The notes under the pieces: generated by a model
Told to the model about the DNA's origin: nothing
Databases searched by the model: none
Seen by the model: the letters and a program-made list of their open reading frames with translations, nothing else
Part shown: positions 1 through 6,004 of the stretch, one piece after another
Numbering within the stretch: position 1 is the first letter of the stretch
Layout: every line of letters starts with the position of its first letter
Made by a program: the position numbers and the translations under genes
Origin: JBOFCO01 sp051646105
GTDB taxonomy: Bacteria; Pseudomonadota; Alphaproteobacteria; Rhodobacterales; Rhodobacteraceae
Direction of reading: 5' to 3'
Assembly: GCA_051646105.1 (NCBI GenBank)
Contig: JBOFCO010000142.1
Location: 1-17,310 of the forward strand
DNA length: 17,310 bases

Positions 1-116
1 AGATCATGTTCGGAAGACTGAAGGACTGGCGCAGGGTCGCAACCCGCTACGACAGATGCGCCAAGACCTTCCTATCCGCCGTCGCCCTCGCGGCCACCGT
101 CATGTTCTGGCTTTGA
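1..116 (+). pseudogene. 3' end of IS5-family transposase (partial, runs off left edge)
   Basis: The frame that ends with the TGA at 114-116 encodes 37 residues including MFGRLKDWRRVATRYDRC and then a hydrophobic end finishing in MFWL. This is the characteristic C-terminus of IS5-family DDE transposases (IS427-like group) that are abundant in Alphaproteobacteria. It contains the conserved glycine-arginine-leucine-lysine-aspartate run that follows the catalytic glutamate of the DDE triad; that glutamate lies outside the window. Whether the element is intact cannot be judged because only the tail is visible. These elements are often split into two ORFs and expressed by frameshifting. The open frame directly downstream seems to have lost its own beginning to this element. 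Confidence 0.85.
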
Positions 117-138
117 AGATCAATGAGTCTGGAGCCTA
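117..138. mobile_element. Probable right end of the IS5-family element
   Basis: The bases just after the transposase stop, including GAGTCTGGAGCCTAG (125-139), are placed and composed like the terminal inverted repeat of IS427-group elements, which typically abut a short TA/CTAG-type target. The other terminus is outside the window, so the inverted repeat cannot be paired and the exact boundary is inferred. Confidence 0.45.
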
Positions 139-171
139 GAGGCTTCCAGCCTTTTCGATCTTGCCAGGGCT

Positions 172-837
172 GTGAACATCCCAAGTTTTGGGTCGGCGAT
201 TGAGGCACTTGGGATCGGTCGAATGGGTTCCGCGATTGAAGCGGCGAACGCAACGCATATGTTGGGGCTTACCCCGACCTTCCATGACCAATTCAAGTCG
301 GCAGCGGCGGCGCTGGCGGGCCAAGCGTCGGCGTTTGCGAGTGTGCGTGACCTGACTTCTGTTACAGCTTTTGAATTCGATCTCGCCGGTAGCCTACAGT
401 CGATGCTTGCCCGCAGTCTTGCGGCACAAGAAGCAATGCTTGAAGAGCACAGGGGCGCGGCAGTTGACGCCAAGGCAGAGGCCGCTTTCCATCGCAGAGT
501 CGCGACGATTGGCGTCATTATCAACATTCTGATGTTCTTCCTGGCCATCGCTTTGCAGCTTGAAGAGCGGCTTTCAGATGGTGATGCCGCCGTTCGGGCA
601 AACACAGAGGCCTTGGTCGAAATGCGAAATTCGTTTGATGCGATGGCGGCGCAACTAGAGGCCAAGCAGGAAACTCAAGAAGCTGAAACAGAACGTCAAG
701 ACGCGGTGGACTCCGAAATCGCGGGCATCCTGCGAGATATTGCCAAGACGCTTTCTGTTCAGGTCGAGGCGGAGCCGGAAGCTGAAGCACATGCAGCGGA
801 AGCTGCCTCATCGAGCAGCGGTGGCAGCGTGCAGTGA
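172..837 (+). CDS. Hypothetical membrane-anchored coiled-coil protein, probably 5'-truncated by the IS
   Basis: I do not recognise the family. The frame gives 221 residues from the GTG at 172. A motif GSAIEA occurs twice near the N-terminus (about residues 7-12 and 18-23). A single strong transmembrane segment lies around residues 109-125 (VATIGVIINILMFFLAIAL). It is followed by a charged, heptad-like region to about residue 195 and a low-complexity Glu/Ala/Ser tail. The reading frame stays open upstream of the GTG as far as 127, inside or at the IS end, and the GTG has no well-spaced Shine-Dalgarno sequence (AGGG sits only 2 nt away). I therefore infer that the original start was lost when the IS inserted; an internal ATG at 223 is another possible start. 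GC is visibly lower (near 52 percent in places) than in the biosynthetic genes to the right, suggesting a separate origin. The coding call is supported by the membrane segment and consistent amphipathic pattern. Confidence 0.6.
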   Translation: MNIPSFGSAIEALGIGRMGSAIEAANATHMLGLTPTFHDQFKSAAAALAGQASAFASVRDLTSVTAFEFDLAGSLQSMLARSLAAQEAMLEEHRGAAVDAKAEAAFHRRVATIGVIINILMFFLAIALQLEERLSDGDAAVRANTEALVEMRNSFDAMAAQLEAKQETQEAETERQDAVDSEIAGILRDIAKTLSVQVEAEPEAEAHAAEAASSSSGGSVQ

Positions 838-971
838 TCTTGTTGAACTGCGCTTGTGCGATCTTGGCTAACGTCGCAGTCATCTGGCTACGGGTCCTTA
901 CCGGGGTGGGGGTGCGCTGGGCGGGGACGCCGACCCCCATTCCGAGCGCATTTTCGATTTTGGCGCAGTAA
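834..971 (+). CDS. Possible 45-residue small membrane protein, GTGA-coupled to the upstream gene
   Basis: A GTG at 834 overlaps the upstream stop codon in a GTGA arrangement and opens a 45-codon frame ending with TAA at 969-971. The predicted peptide starts MILLNCACAILANVAVIWL, a hydrophobic stretch that could span a membrane, followed by a short polar tail. The 4-bp stop/start overlap is typical of translational coupling. There is no homologue I recognise and the peptide is short, so this could be chance; the evidence is only the overlap and the hydrophobic N-terminus. Confidence 0.22.
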   Translation: MILLNCACAILANVAVIWLRVLTGVGVRWAGTPTPIPSAFSILAQ

Positions 972-1478
972 GTCTGGCCACACCATTCCGAAAATCTTAC
1001 ACAGACCGAAAGCCCACGGTTCTGCGCCTCCGTGTCCCCCCGCTGGAAGGACCCATGATCGGCCACAGCACATCGCCGCGCCAGATGGTCCCTGTTCCAT
1101 CTTCCCTTCCATGTCCGGGCATCGGGGCGCGACAGGCGACAGCCCTTAAGGGTGCTGTCGTGTCGGTCGCGGCGTCCCCGTGGCTTGCGGTGGCAACAGT
1201 TGCGATCTGTCGCGCGCTGTCGTGGTCCGTCGCCAGATGGACACATAGCCAAGCTAGCGAAAGTATGTGCAGCGGCCGTTCTGATTCGTCCCCGGTTCCC
1301 GCCCCAGATGGATGGATTCCCATTTCGTCAGAAATCGGGAATCCGGTAGACTCTTACGGTATCGAGCCAGATTATCATTTTGAATCAATGGTCATGGGTG
1401 CGGCTCTGGCACCACAATTTCAGTGACATTCTGCCGGTGCATGCCTGCAATTGCGCGTCGGTTGCCTTAACAGGCGCG
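972..1478. other. About 500 bp with no convincing gene
   Basis: Both strands have open frames here (for example 1055-1426 on plus and 997-1323 on minus), but none shows a recognisable domain, a Shine-Dalgarno sequence or a residue pattern typical of a folded protein. The stretch separates the IS-associated genes from the leftmost gene of the biosynthetic region. It may be decayed DNA from an older insertion, but I cannot assign it. Confidence 0.5.
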
Positions 1479-2108
1479 TCAGGCCTGCGACAGGATCAGC
1501 ATCACGCCAAGCGCACCGAACACCAGACCGAAGCCTGCCTCGAAGGTCGCCTGGCTGCGATCATAGATCCGGCGCGACCGGGCCGAGGAAAACAGAAAGG
1601 CATAGCCGCCATAGATCGTCATCGCGGTGGCAGCGACAGCGAAGGCAAAGCTGACAAGCACCGCATCGGTGGTGGTGAAGGATGTGACAAACGTGGCGAT
1701 CGATGCCCAGAACAAGGCGACTTTCGGGTTGCTGGCGGTCACCGCCAGCCCTCGCAGCCACGCACGGAAGCCATCAATCTGCTGGCCGGGGGAAATCATG
1801 GCACTGCCGCCTGTCATCGCCGCACGCAGCCCCTTGTAGGCCAGGAACAGCAGGTACAGCCCGCCTGCGTAGCTTAGCGCCTTCAACGTCCAGGGATAGG
1901 TTTCGAACAGGCGGGCCAACCCGTACGACATGCCCAGCGACCAGAGGAACGCCCCGGTCGCAATGCCCGAAGCCACCAGCAGCGCCGGCCTGCGCCCTGC
2001 GCCAAGCCCGGTCGAGGCGACAGTGACCATGTTCTGGCCGGGGGAAAGTGCCGCCAGCGCAAAGCCCAGCAGCGCAGTCAGCAAGCCTATGAAGACATTA
2101 TGTTCCAT
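1479..2108 (-). CDS. LysE/RhtB-family amino acid (or metabolite) exporter
   Basis: This is a 209-residue inner-membrane protein, the usual length for the LysE/RhtB superfamily, with about six hydrophobic segments. Family hallmarks are the N-terminal SPGQNM motif (residues 22-27) and the central TASNPKVALFW segment (residues 124-134). Family members export amino acids or related small molecules by proton exchange. I chose the ATG at 2108 because the protein then begins directly before the first membrane helix and is preceded by GGGGAAAC about 7-9 bases upstream; a longer frame from 2228 adds 40 atypical residues. It lies last in the minus-strand block that starts with lysine/saccharopine enzymes, separated from the previous gene by 147 bp that could hold its own promoter. 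Export of the pathway product, or of excess lysine-related amino acids, is a reasonable inference. Confidence 0.88.
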   Translation of the reverse strand: MEHNVFIGLLTALLGFALAALSPGQNMVTVASTGLGAGRRPALLVASGIATGAFLWSLGMSYGLARLFETYPWTLKALSYAGGLYLLFLAYKGLRAAMTGGSAMISPGQQIDGFRAWLRGLAVTASNPKVALFWASIATFVTSFTTTDAVLVSFAFAVAATAMTIYGGYAFLFSSARSRRIYDRSQATFEAGFGLVFGALGVMLILSQA

Positions 2109-2255
2109 TTCCTGTTTCCCCTGCAGAACATCCGTGCCGGTATAATTGGGTACAGGCGGTGGACCAGCGTGAAACGGGCGCAAAATCACCGTTTGATGAC
2201 CGTTATATGACGCAGTTTCGCGGCGCATTCCCCAACGTCATCTGATCCAAAAGGA
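2109..2255 (-). promoter_or_regulatory. 147-bp intergenic region upstream of the LysE-type gene
   Basis: This gap is much larger than the others in the block, so it may carry a promoter for the exporter. On the minus strand there are AT-rich candidate -10 hexamers (TATAAC near 2205-2210 and TTATAC near 2140), but neither has a convincing -35 at proper spacing. The hairpin at 2241-2260 overlaps its right end. Confidence 0.25.
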
Positions 2256-2260
2256 TCAGA
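2241..2260 (-). terminator. Perfect 8-bp stem, 4-nt loop hairpin overlapping the stop of the upstream gene
   Basis: TCTGATCC (2241-2248) and GGATCAGA (2253-2260) are perfectly complementary with a four-base AAAA loop (TTTT on the minus strand). The minus-strand stop codon at 2256-2258 lies inside the first arm of the stem. No T-run follows on the minus strand, so this is not a textbook intrinsic terminator. It may attenuate transcription or protect the 3' end of the mRNA of the four upstream genes. Confidence 0.4.
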
Positions 2261-2615
2261 ACATACCGGCAGAATCGTGGGCCCGAAGGGAATCAGCGGG
2301 CGTTTCATCCCGTTCGGTCATGCCATAGTCACGCAGGACACCGGCCACCCGCAGCCGGTAACCTGCAAAAATGCCGCCGCGCCCGGCCTTCTGGGCCGCG
2401 CGGTGCTGGCCATGACAGCGCCAGCCGCGCACGGCATCCTCATCCCTCCAGAACGACAGGGACAGCACCTTTCCCGGTGTCGTCAGGCTTTCAAACCGCT
2501 CGACGCTCAGAAAGCCGTCCATCTTTTCCAGTTCTGGCCGCAGGCTGGCGGCGATGTCCAGATAGGCTTCCCGCCGCCCATCTGCAGGTTCGACTTCGAA
2601 TATCACGGCAATCAT
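2256..2615 (-). CDS. Antibiotic biosynthesis monooxygenase (ABM) family protein
   Basis: This 119-residue protein has the small ferredoxin-like ABM fold (PF03992-type). Its features are the N-terminal strand MIAVIFEVEP, a helix around EAYLDIAASLRPELEKMDGF, the strand SVERFESL, and the segment LSLSFWRDEDAVRGW leading to a HRAAQKAGR helix. Family members act as dimers in cofactor-free oxygenation (quinone-forming tailoring enzymes), haem degradation, or have no known activity. The start at 2615 is strongly supported by GGAGG five bases upstream. It follows the KAS III-like gene by 34 bp and is probably co-transcribed. Proteins of this shape are common in Rhodobacteraceae genomes outside clusters, so a dedicated pathway role is not certain. 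The C-terminal 20 residues are polar and probably disordered. Confidence 0.8.
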   Translation of the reverse strand: MIAVIFEVEPADGRREAYLDIAASLRPELEKMDGFLSVERFESLTTPGKVLSLSFWRDEDAVRGWRCHGQHRAAQKAGRGGIFAGYRLRVAGVLRDYGMTERDETPADSLRAHDSAGMF

Positions 2616-2649
2616 ACTATCCTCCGTTCTGGAACCCGATGTCGCAGGG

Positions 2650-3600
2650 TCAGAGCTTCTGCAACGACATTGCCACGCGCAACCCCGGCACCGTGGCGGC
2701 TAGCCAGAGGTTCGTGCCCGTCGCGACGCTTTCGGCGGCTTCGAAATCCACAAGGTTCAGCAGCGGGTCCGCGGCAAAGACGTGCCCGCGCCGCACGATG
2801 TTGCCGAGGTAAAGCGACGCGGGGGTGGCACCACCCTGCGCCTCGGCCATCATCACGATGGGTGTGTAGACATTCGTCGGCAGCACGGCGGCATGATCAG
2901 AGATCGAAAGCCCGGTCACATGATGGAGGGCGGCGTTGGCCTGGCGCACCATTGCGCCCGAAATCCGCGCGCTTTCGGATGCTGCGTCGGAATCGACAGC
3001 GGCGGCACTGCCCAAAATGCGATAGCACGGCCCGGCACCGGGCGACGCGCCGATGATGCAGGCGGCCGCCCCGTCGGAAAACAGCGCAAAAGGGCGCAGC
3101 CGTTCCGCATCGCTGGTGAACCGGTCAGCGGTTACCACCAGACAGGTCCGGCTTTGCCCGGCCACGACCATCGCCTCTGCCAGCCGCAGACCCGACAGGA
3201 AACTGGCGCAACGGTTCATGGTCACCCCGGCGGTAAACGCCGGGGTCAGCCCCAGCCCCGACAGCAGCCGGTGCATTCCAGCGGCATGATCGGCGGTTTC
3301 GCCCCGGAATCTGCTGGCACACAGGATAACGCAATCTACTTCTGCCCCGGCCATCGCAAGGCTTTGGCGGGCAGCCGCGATGGCCAGTTCCCATTCGTCC
3401 TCCGCCGCTTCATGGAACCGGCCCAGACCCAGCATTTGCGGATCGGGCGGCAGACCCTGCGCTGCAAAAAACTCTTCCAGCCCTTCAAGACTGTCTGCGT
3501 CGCGCAGCTTTTCACCAAGCTGCACCGCCGCACCATAAAGATAGCAGGGCACCGTCCGGCCCTGCGTCGCCGGTTCAGGCCGCATCTGGGTCATAAGCAT
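2650..3600 (-). CDS. Divergent 3-oxoacyl-ACP synthase III (KAS III/FabH)-like protein
   Basis: This 316-residue protein has thiolase-fold, KAS III-like features. The nucleophile region is MNRCASFLSGLRLAEA with Cys131. An N-terminal-half core VDCVILCASRF is visible, and LFSDGAAACIIG at 173-184 matches the FabH GDGAGA region. The usual FabH His-Gln-Ala-Asn motif is replaced by LPTNVYTP (240-247), and the usual Gly-Asn-Thr near the C-terminus reads RRGHVFAADP (270-279), placing a histidine (His273) where asparagine normally sits. So the canonical Cys-His-Asn triad is not present in standard form. Such branches include acyltransferases that form esters or amides rather than C-C bonds. Start: ATG at 3600 with GGGGGA five bases upstream. 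It sits 11 bp after the saccharopine reductase, implying one operon. Proposed role: acyl transfer to a carrier-bound or lysine-derived substrate. Confidence 0.75.
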   Translation of the reverse strand: MLMTQMRPEPATQGRTVPCYLYGAAVQLGEKLRDADSLEGLEEFFAAQGLPPDPQMLGLGRFHEAAEDEWELAIAAARQSLAMAGAEVDCVILCASRFRGETADHAAGMHRLLSGLGLTPAFTAGVTMNRCASFLSGLRLAEAMVVAGQSRTCLVVTADRFTSDAERLRPFALFSDGAAACIIGASPGAGPCYRILGSAAAVDSDAASESARISGAMVRQANAALHHVTGLSISDHAAVLPTNVYTPIVMMAEAQGGATPASLYLGNIVRRGHVFAADPLLNLVDFEAAESVATGTNLWLAATVPGLRVAMSLQKL

Positions 3601-3611
3601 ATTGTCCCCCG

Positions 3612-4778
3612 TCAGGCCGCCACCGTCACAAAACCAGCGGCAACCTTCGGTATGATGCCGCTATCGGCCAGCGCCGAAAGCCATCGATCCACATCCTCGG
3701 GCTCATGTACGGCGCGTGAGAGCCCTGGCGGAATGCGACCCGCAAGCACATCCAGCGCAGCTATCGCGGCAGTCTGCGAAACGCAGAGCGCCATGGCGCT
3801 TTCACCGGCATCACCGACCAGATCCAGCTCATATCCGCCTTGCCACAGCTTTTCCCCCGCGCGGCTTGCCGTCAGCGCCACGCTCATCACCACGCGGTCG
3901 GCCTCCCCCACGCGATAGGAGTTTTCCGCCGCGAGCCTTTCAGCAAGCGCGGTGATCGCCTCCCTGTTGCCTGCCTTGACCGTGACAAAGACATCGGCCC
4001 AGGCCGCCTTCCACCCCTCCAGCCGCAGGGTGCCACGCACGAACTCCTGCAATCGCCAGTGCGAGGGCAGTCGGTATTGCGCGGCAAAGGGAACGGAATC
4101 GCGATTGGGATAGGCTTCGAACCCCTCGCCATTCAGGACGAAGGGTCGTGTGGCCTCCCACGGGTGTGCTATTGTCGCGACCACGCCCCCCGAAATCCAT
4201 GTTGCCGGGGCGGCAAGCGCAAGCAACACGCCCGCCGGGGCCCAGCTGAATTTGTACCGGAAAGGTGTCGTTTCGGCGGGCACGCCACCGCAATAGGAAG
4301 TAAATTCAATCTCGGCAGGTGCATCGCCCAATGCCTCTTGGGCCTGCGCGACCAGCCGATGCGCAAGAATGTGGTCGATACCGGGATCAAGACCGGATTC
4401 CACCAGACAGACCAGCCCCTTTTCGCGCATCCGTTCTGACAGGGCCGCCACCTCGGGAGAGACATAGCTGGTCGAGACATAATGCGCGCCCGCGTCCAGC
4501 GCGATGGCCAGCACCTGCGGATGCAGGGCGACGGGCAACAGACAGACGACGGTATCGCCCGGCGCAAGGGCCGCGCGCAGTGCGTCGGGGGAAAATGTGG
4601 CAACGTCGGCCCGCGCAGCTATGCCCAGCCTTTCTGTCAGCGCGGCGGCGCGCTCTACATGGCGGTTCCAGACTGTCAGGCCGCCCGCCCCGTCAGCAAG
4701 ACGGACAAGCCCCGACCCGGTCGACAGGCCCGCGCCAAGCCAGTGAATACGTCCTGATGGTTTAACGCGATCAGGCAT
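3612..4778 (-). CDS. Saccharopine reductase/dehydrogenase, glutamate-forming type (LYS9-like)
   Basis: This is a 388-residue enzyme of the saccharopine dehydrogenase family. It has an N-terminal Rossmann nucleotide-binding loop HWLGAGLSTGSGL (12-24), the conserved YVSTSYVSPEVAAL (100-113), the family signature ESGLDPGIDH (127-136), and the substrate-domain block SYCGGVPAE (161-169) followed by YKFSWAPAGVLLA. In LYS9-type enzymes this domain interconverts saccharopine with 2-aminoadipate 6-semialdehyde (allysine) plus glutamate. The ATG at 4778 begins directly before the Rossmann strand and overlaps the stop of the upstream lysine-type enzyme by 8 bp, so the two are translationally coupled; a 20-residue longer frame lacks support. 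Together the pair could convert lysine to allysine, which cyclises to piperideine-6-carboxylate, or run the reverse way. The pair also occurs in ordinary lysine catabolism, so placement in the cluster is the reason to suspect a dedicated role. Confidence 0.88.
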   Translation of the reverse strand: MPDRVKPSGRIHWLGAGLSTGSGLVRLADGAGGLTVWNRHVERAAALTERLGIAARADVATFSPDALRAALAPGDTVVCLLPVALHPQVLAIALDAGAHYVSTSYVSPEVAALSERMREKGLVCLVESGLDPGIDHILAHRLVAQAQEALGDAPAEIEFTSYCGGVPAETTPFRYKFSWAPAGVLLALAAPATWISGGVVATIAHPWEATRPFVLNGEGFEAYPNRDSVPFAAQYRLPSHWRLQEFVRGTLRLEGWKAAWADVFVTVKAGNREAITALAERLAAENSYRVGEADRVVMSVALTASRAGEKLWQGGYELDLVGDAGESAMALCVSQTAAIAALDVLAGRIPPGLSRAVHEPEDVDRWLSALADSGIIPKVAAGFVTVAA

Positions 4779-5808
4779 GTTCGATTTCCTTTCGGACAAA
4801 GCTTTGCATAACAGCGCGAAATCTGGACAGCGCGCCATCCCAGACAGGCCCTTGCCCCGGTTTCAGCAGATGGGGTGTCAGCGCGGCAGAAAAATCCGTG
4901 CTGGCTTCCTGCGGCAACAACGACGGCAGGTTGTCGATCGCGATGATATGTAGCCCGTTGCAAACCGGCGCAACGGGATCGGACCAGGATGTCAGCCGGT
5001 CATAGATCGGCAAGGCATTGGCCGGTGACCCCAGATCGCAGGTCACATCCACGATCAATCTCAGGCTGCCGGGCAGGTCGTCCGGGCGCAGGAACGGCTC
5101 CGCCGCGCCGGTGATGCCTACGCAGTTGACCAACAGCTCATGCGACAGCAGCGCATCGCGGTCGAGTTGACGGGTTTCTTCCTGATCCCACAGGCTTGGC
5201 ATCAGACCGGCATGTGCCAGCGCCTCGGTCGCGCCCCGACCGCAGCGGCCCTTGGCCCCGATGACAACACTACGCAACCCTGTCAGCCCTGCCCCGGCGT
5301 CGCGGAGTTGATTTACAAGCGTCGCATGATCGAACGGTGCCAGCGGCCCAAGCCTCCCGGCAAGCTGCAACACACCCAGCGCCGCGCCCATGAACCCGGC
5401 CCAGTAGCCAAAGGCTGCAACCCTGCGCCCGTCGGCGTCAGTCATGTATTCCAGATCGCACAGGGCGCCACCCCCCCTGTGAAAGCGCGCCAAAAGGGCA
5501 GCGGCAGAAGCCTGCCCCTTGAACGCATGCCCGAAAAAGGCATGTCGGTGGCGCAGGCTGTCCGGCGTATCCGGCAGTTCTTTCAGGCCAAGGATCAACG
5601 CGTGATCGGGCGCGTCGACCCAGCTTCCGGGCGCAGAAAGCTGGCATTCGAATCCTGCATAGGCTTCGTCCGGAAAGACGCGGGTCGGGGAATGTTCCAC
5701 TGCCACCGTCACACCGGCCGCAACCAGGGAACCGGCATCGCGCGGCGAAAGCGGTGCGCGGCGTTCAGTGGGGCGCGATTCTGCGCGCATCCAGATTGTT
5801 GGTTTCAT
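4771..5808 (-). CDS. Saccharopine dehydrogenase, lysine-forming type (LYS1-like)
   Basis: This 345-residue protein matches LYS1-type saccharopine dehydrogenases, related to alanine dehydrogenase. Conserved blocks are WMRAESRPTERRAPLSP (residues 6-22), LGLKELP with Lys76, FGHAFKGQ with His94, DLEYM (118-122), the nucleotide-binding loop VIGAKGRCGRGA (182-193), IVDVTCD (252-258) and IDNLPSLLP (291-299). Lys76 and His94 correspond to the acid/base pair described for the yeast enzyme. The reaction is saccharopine to lysine plus 2-oxoglutarate, or the reverse with NAD(P)H. I use ATG 5808, which starts immediately before the RAE substrate motif and has AGGGA about nine bases upstream; a longer frame to 5910 would run through the divergent promoter region. 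It is the first gene of the minus-strand block, divergent from the HDO gene. Confidence 0.88.
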   Translation of the reverse strand: MKPTIWMRAESRPTERRAPLSPRDAGSLVAAGVTVAVEHSPTRVFPDEAYAGFECQLSAPGSWVDAPDHALILGLKELPDTPDSLRHRHAFFGHAFKGQASAAALLARFHRGGGALCDLEYMTDADGRRVAAFGYWAGFMGAALGVLQLAGRLGPLAPFDHATLVNQLRDAGAGLTGLRSVVIGAKGRCGRGATEALAHAGLMPSLWDQEETRQLDRDALLSHELLVNCVGITGAAEPFLRPDDLPGSLRLIVDVTCDLGSPANALPIYDRLTSWSDPVAPVCNGLHIIAIDNLPSLLPQEASTDFSAALTPHLLKPGQGPVWDGALSRFRAVMQSFVRKEIEHA

Positions 5809-6004
5809 TACTGTTTTCCCTGACCACCTTGCCGATTCTGAAGATACAGGATCACAAGGCCGCTTTGACAGGCATGAATCCAGCGTTTTTGGCACGGTCT
5901 GCGGATTCATGGATTTTTAGCGCCGCATTCACGCATGGGCAGCATCCGCATAAACCCTCGGTGTCTAGGCAAACTCCAATCCTATGGAAACAGAGGGAAC
6001 CGAG
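5809..6004. promoter_or_regulatory. Divergent promoter region between the saccharopine and HDO blocks
   Basis: All transcription of block A and block B should start here. On the plus strand a perfect TTGACA lies at 5865-5870, but the sequence 17 bases on (around 5888, TTTGGC) is a poor -10. On the minus strand TATCTT near 5838-5843 is a candidate -10 without a good -35. The weak promoter elements around an inverted repeat are consistent with activator- or repressor-controlled expression. A Shine-Dalgarno GAGGGA (5993-5998) precedes the HDO start. Confidence 0.5.
5873..5911. repeat. Perfect 9-bp inverted repeat, candidate operator
   Basis: CATGAATCC at 5873-5881 is the exact reverse complement of GGATTCATG at 5903-5911, with a 21-bp spacer. 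The distance between equivalent positions is close to three helical turns, fitting two half-sites bound by a dimer. The left arm begins two bases after TTGACA, so a bound regulator would cover the plus-strand promoter spacer. No regulator gene is visible in the window. Confidence 0.45.

Noticed and set aside
997..1426. Open frames on both strands in the gene-poor stretch that might be transposase or unknown proteins
   Set aside because: No conserved motif, poor starts, and both strands equally open; not supported as genes.
1428..2275. Inverted 11-bp match ATTCTGCCGGT (1428-1438) versus ACCGGCAGAAT (2265-2275) flanking the LysE-type gene
   Set aside because: One copy lies inside the coding end region of the ABM gene, no target duplication is seen, and a match this short can arise by chance over 850 bp; not enough for a mobile unit.
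3612..5808. Opine metallophore synthase (staphylopine/pseudopaline type) interpretation of the saccharopine dehydrogenase-like genes
   Set aside because: Both proteins carry the specific LYS1 and LYS9 signature blocks rather than those of a nicotianamine-like synthase plus opine dehydrogenase, and no nicotianamine synthase-like partner is present.
5890..5904. Sigma-54-like promoter (TGGCACG followed by TGCGG) in the divergent region
   Set aside because: The GG-to-GC spacing is two bases too short for the strict -24/-12 arrangement, so the similarity is probably accidental.
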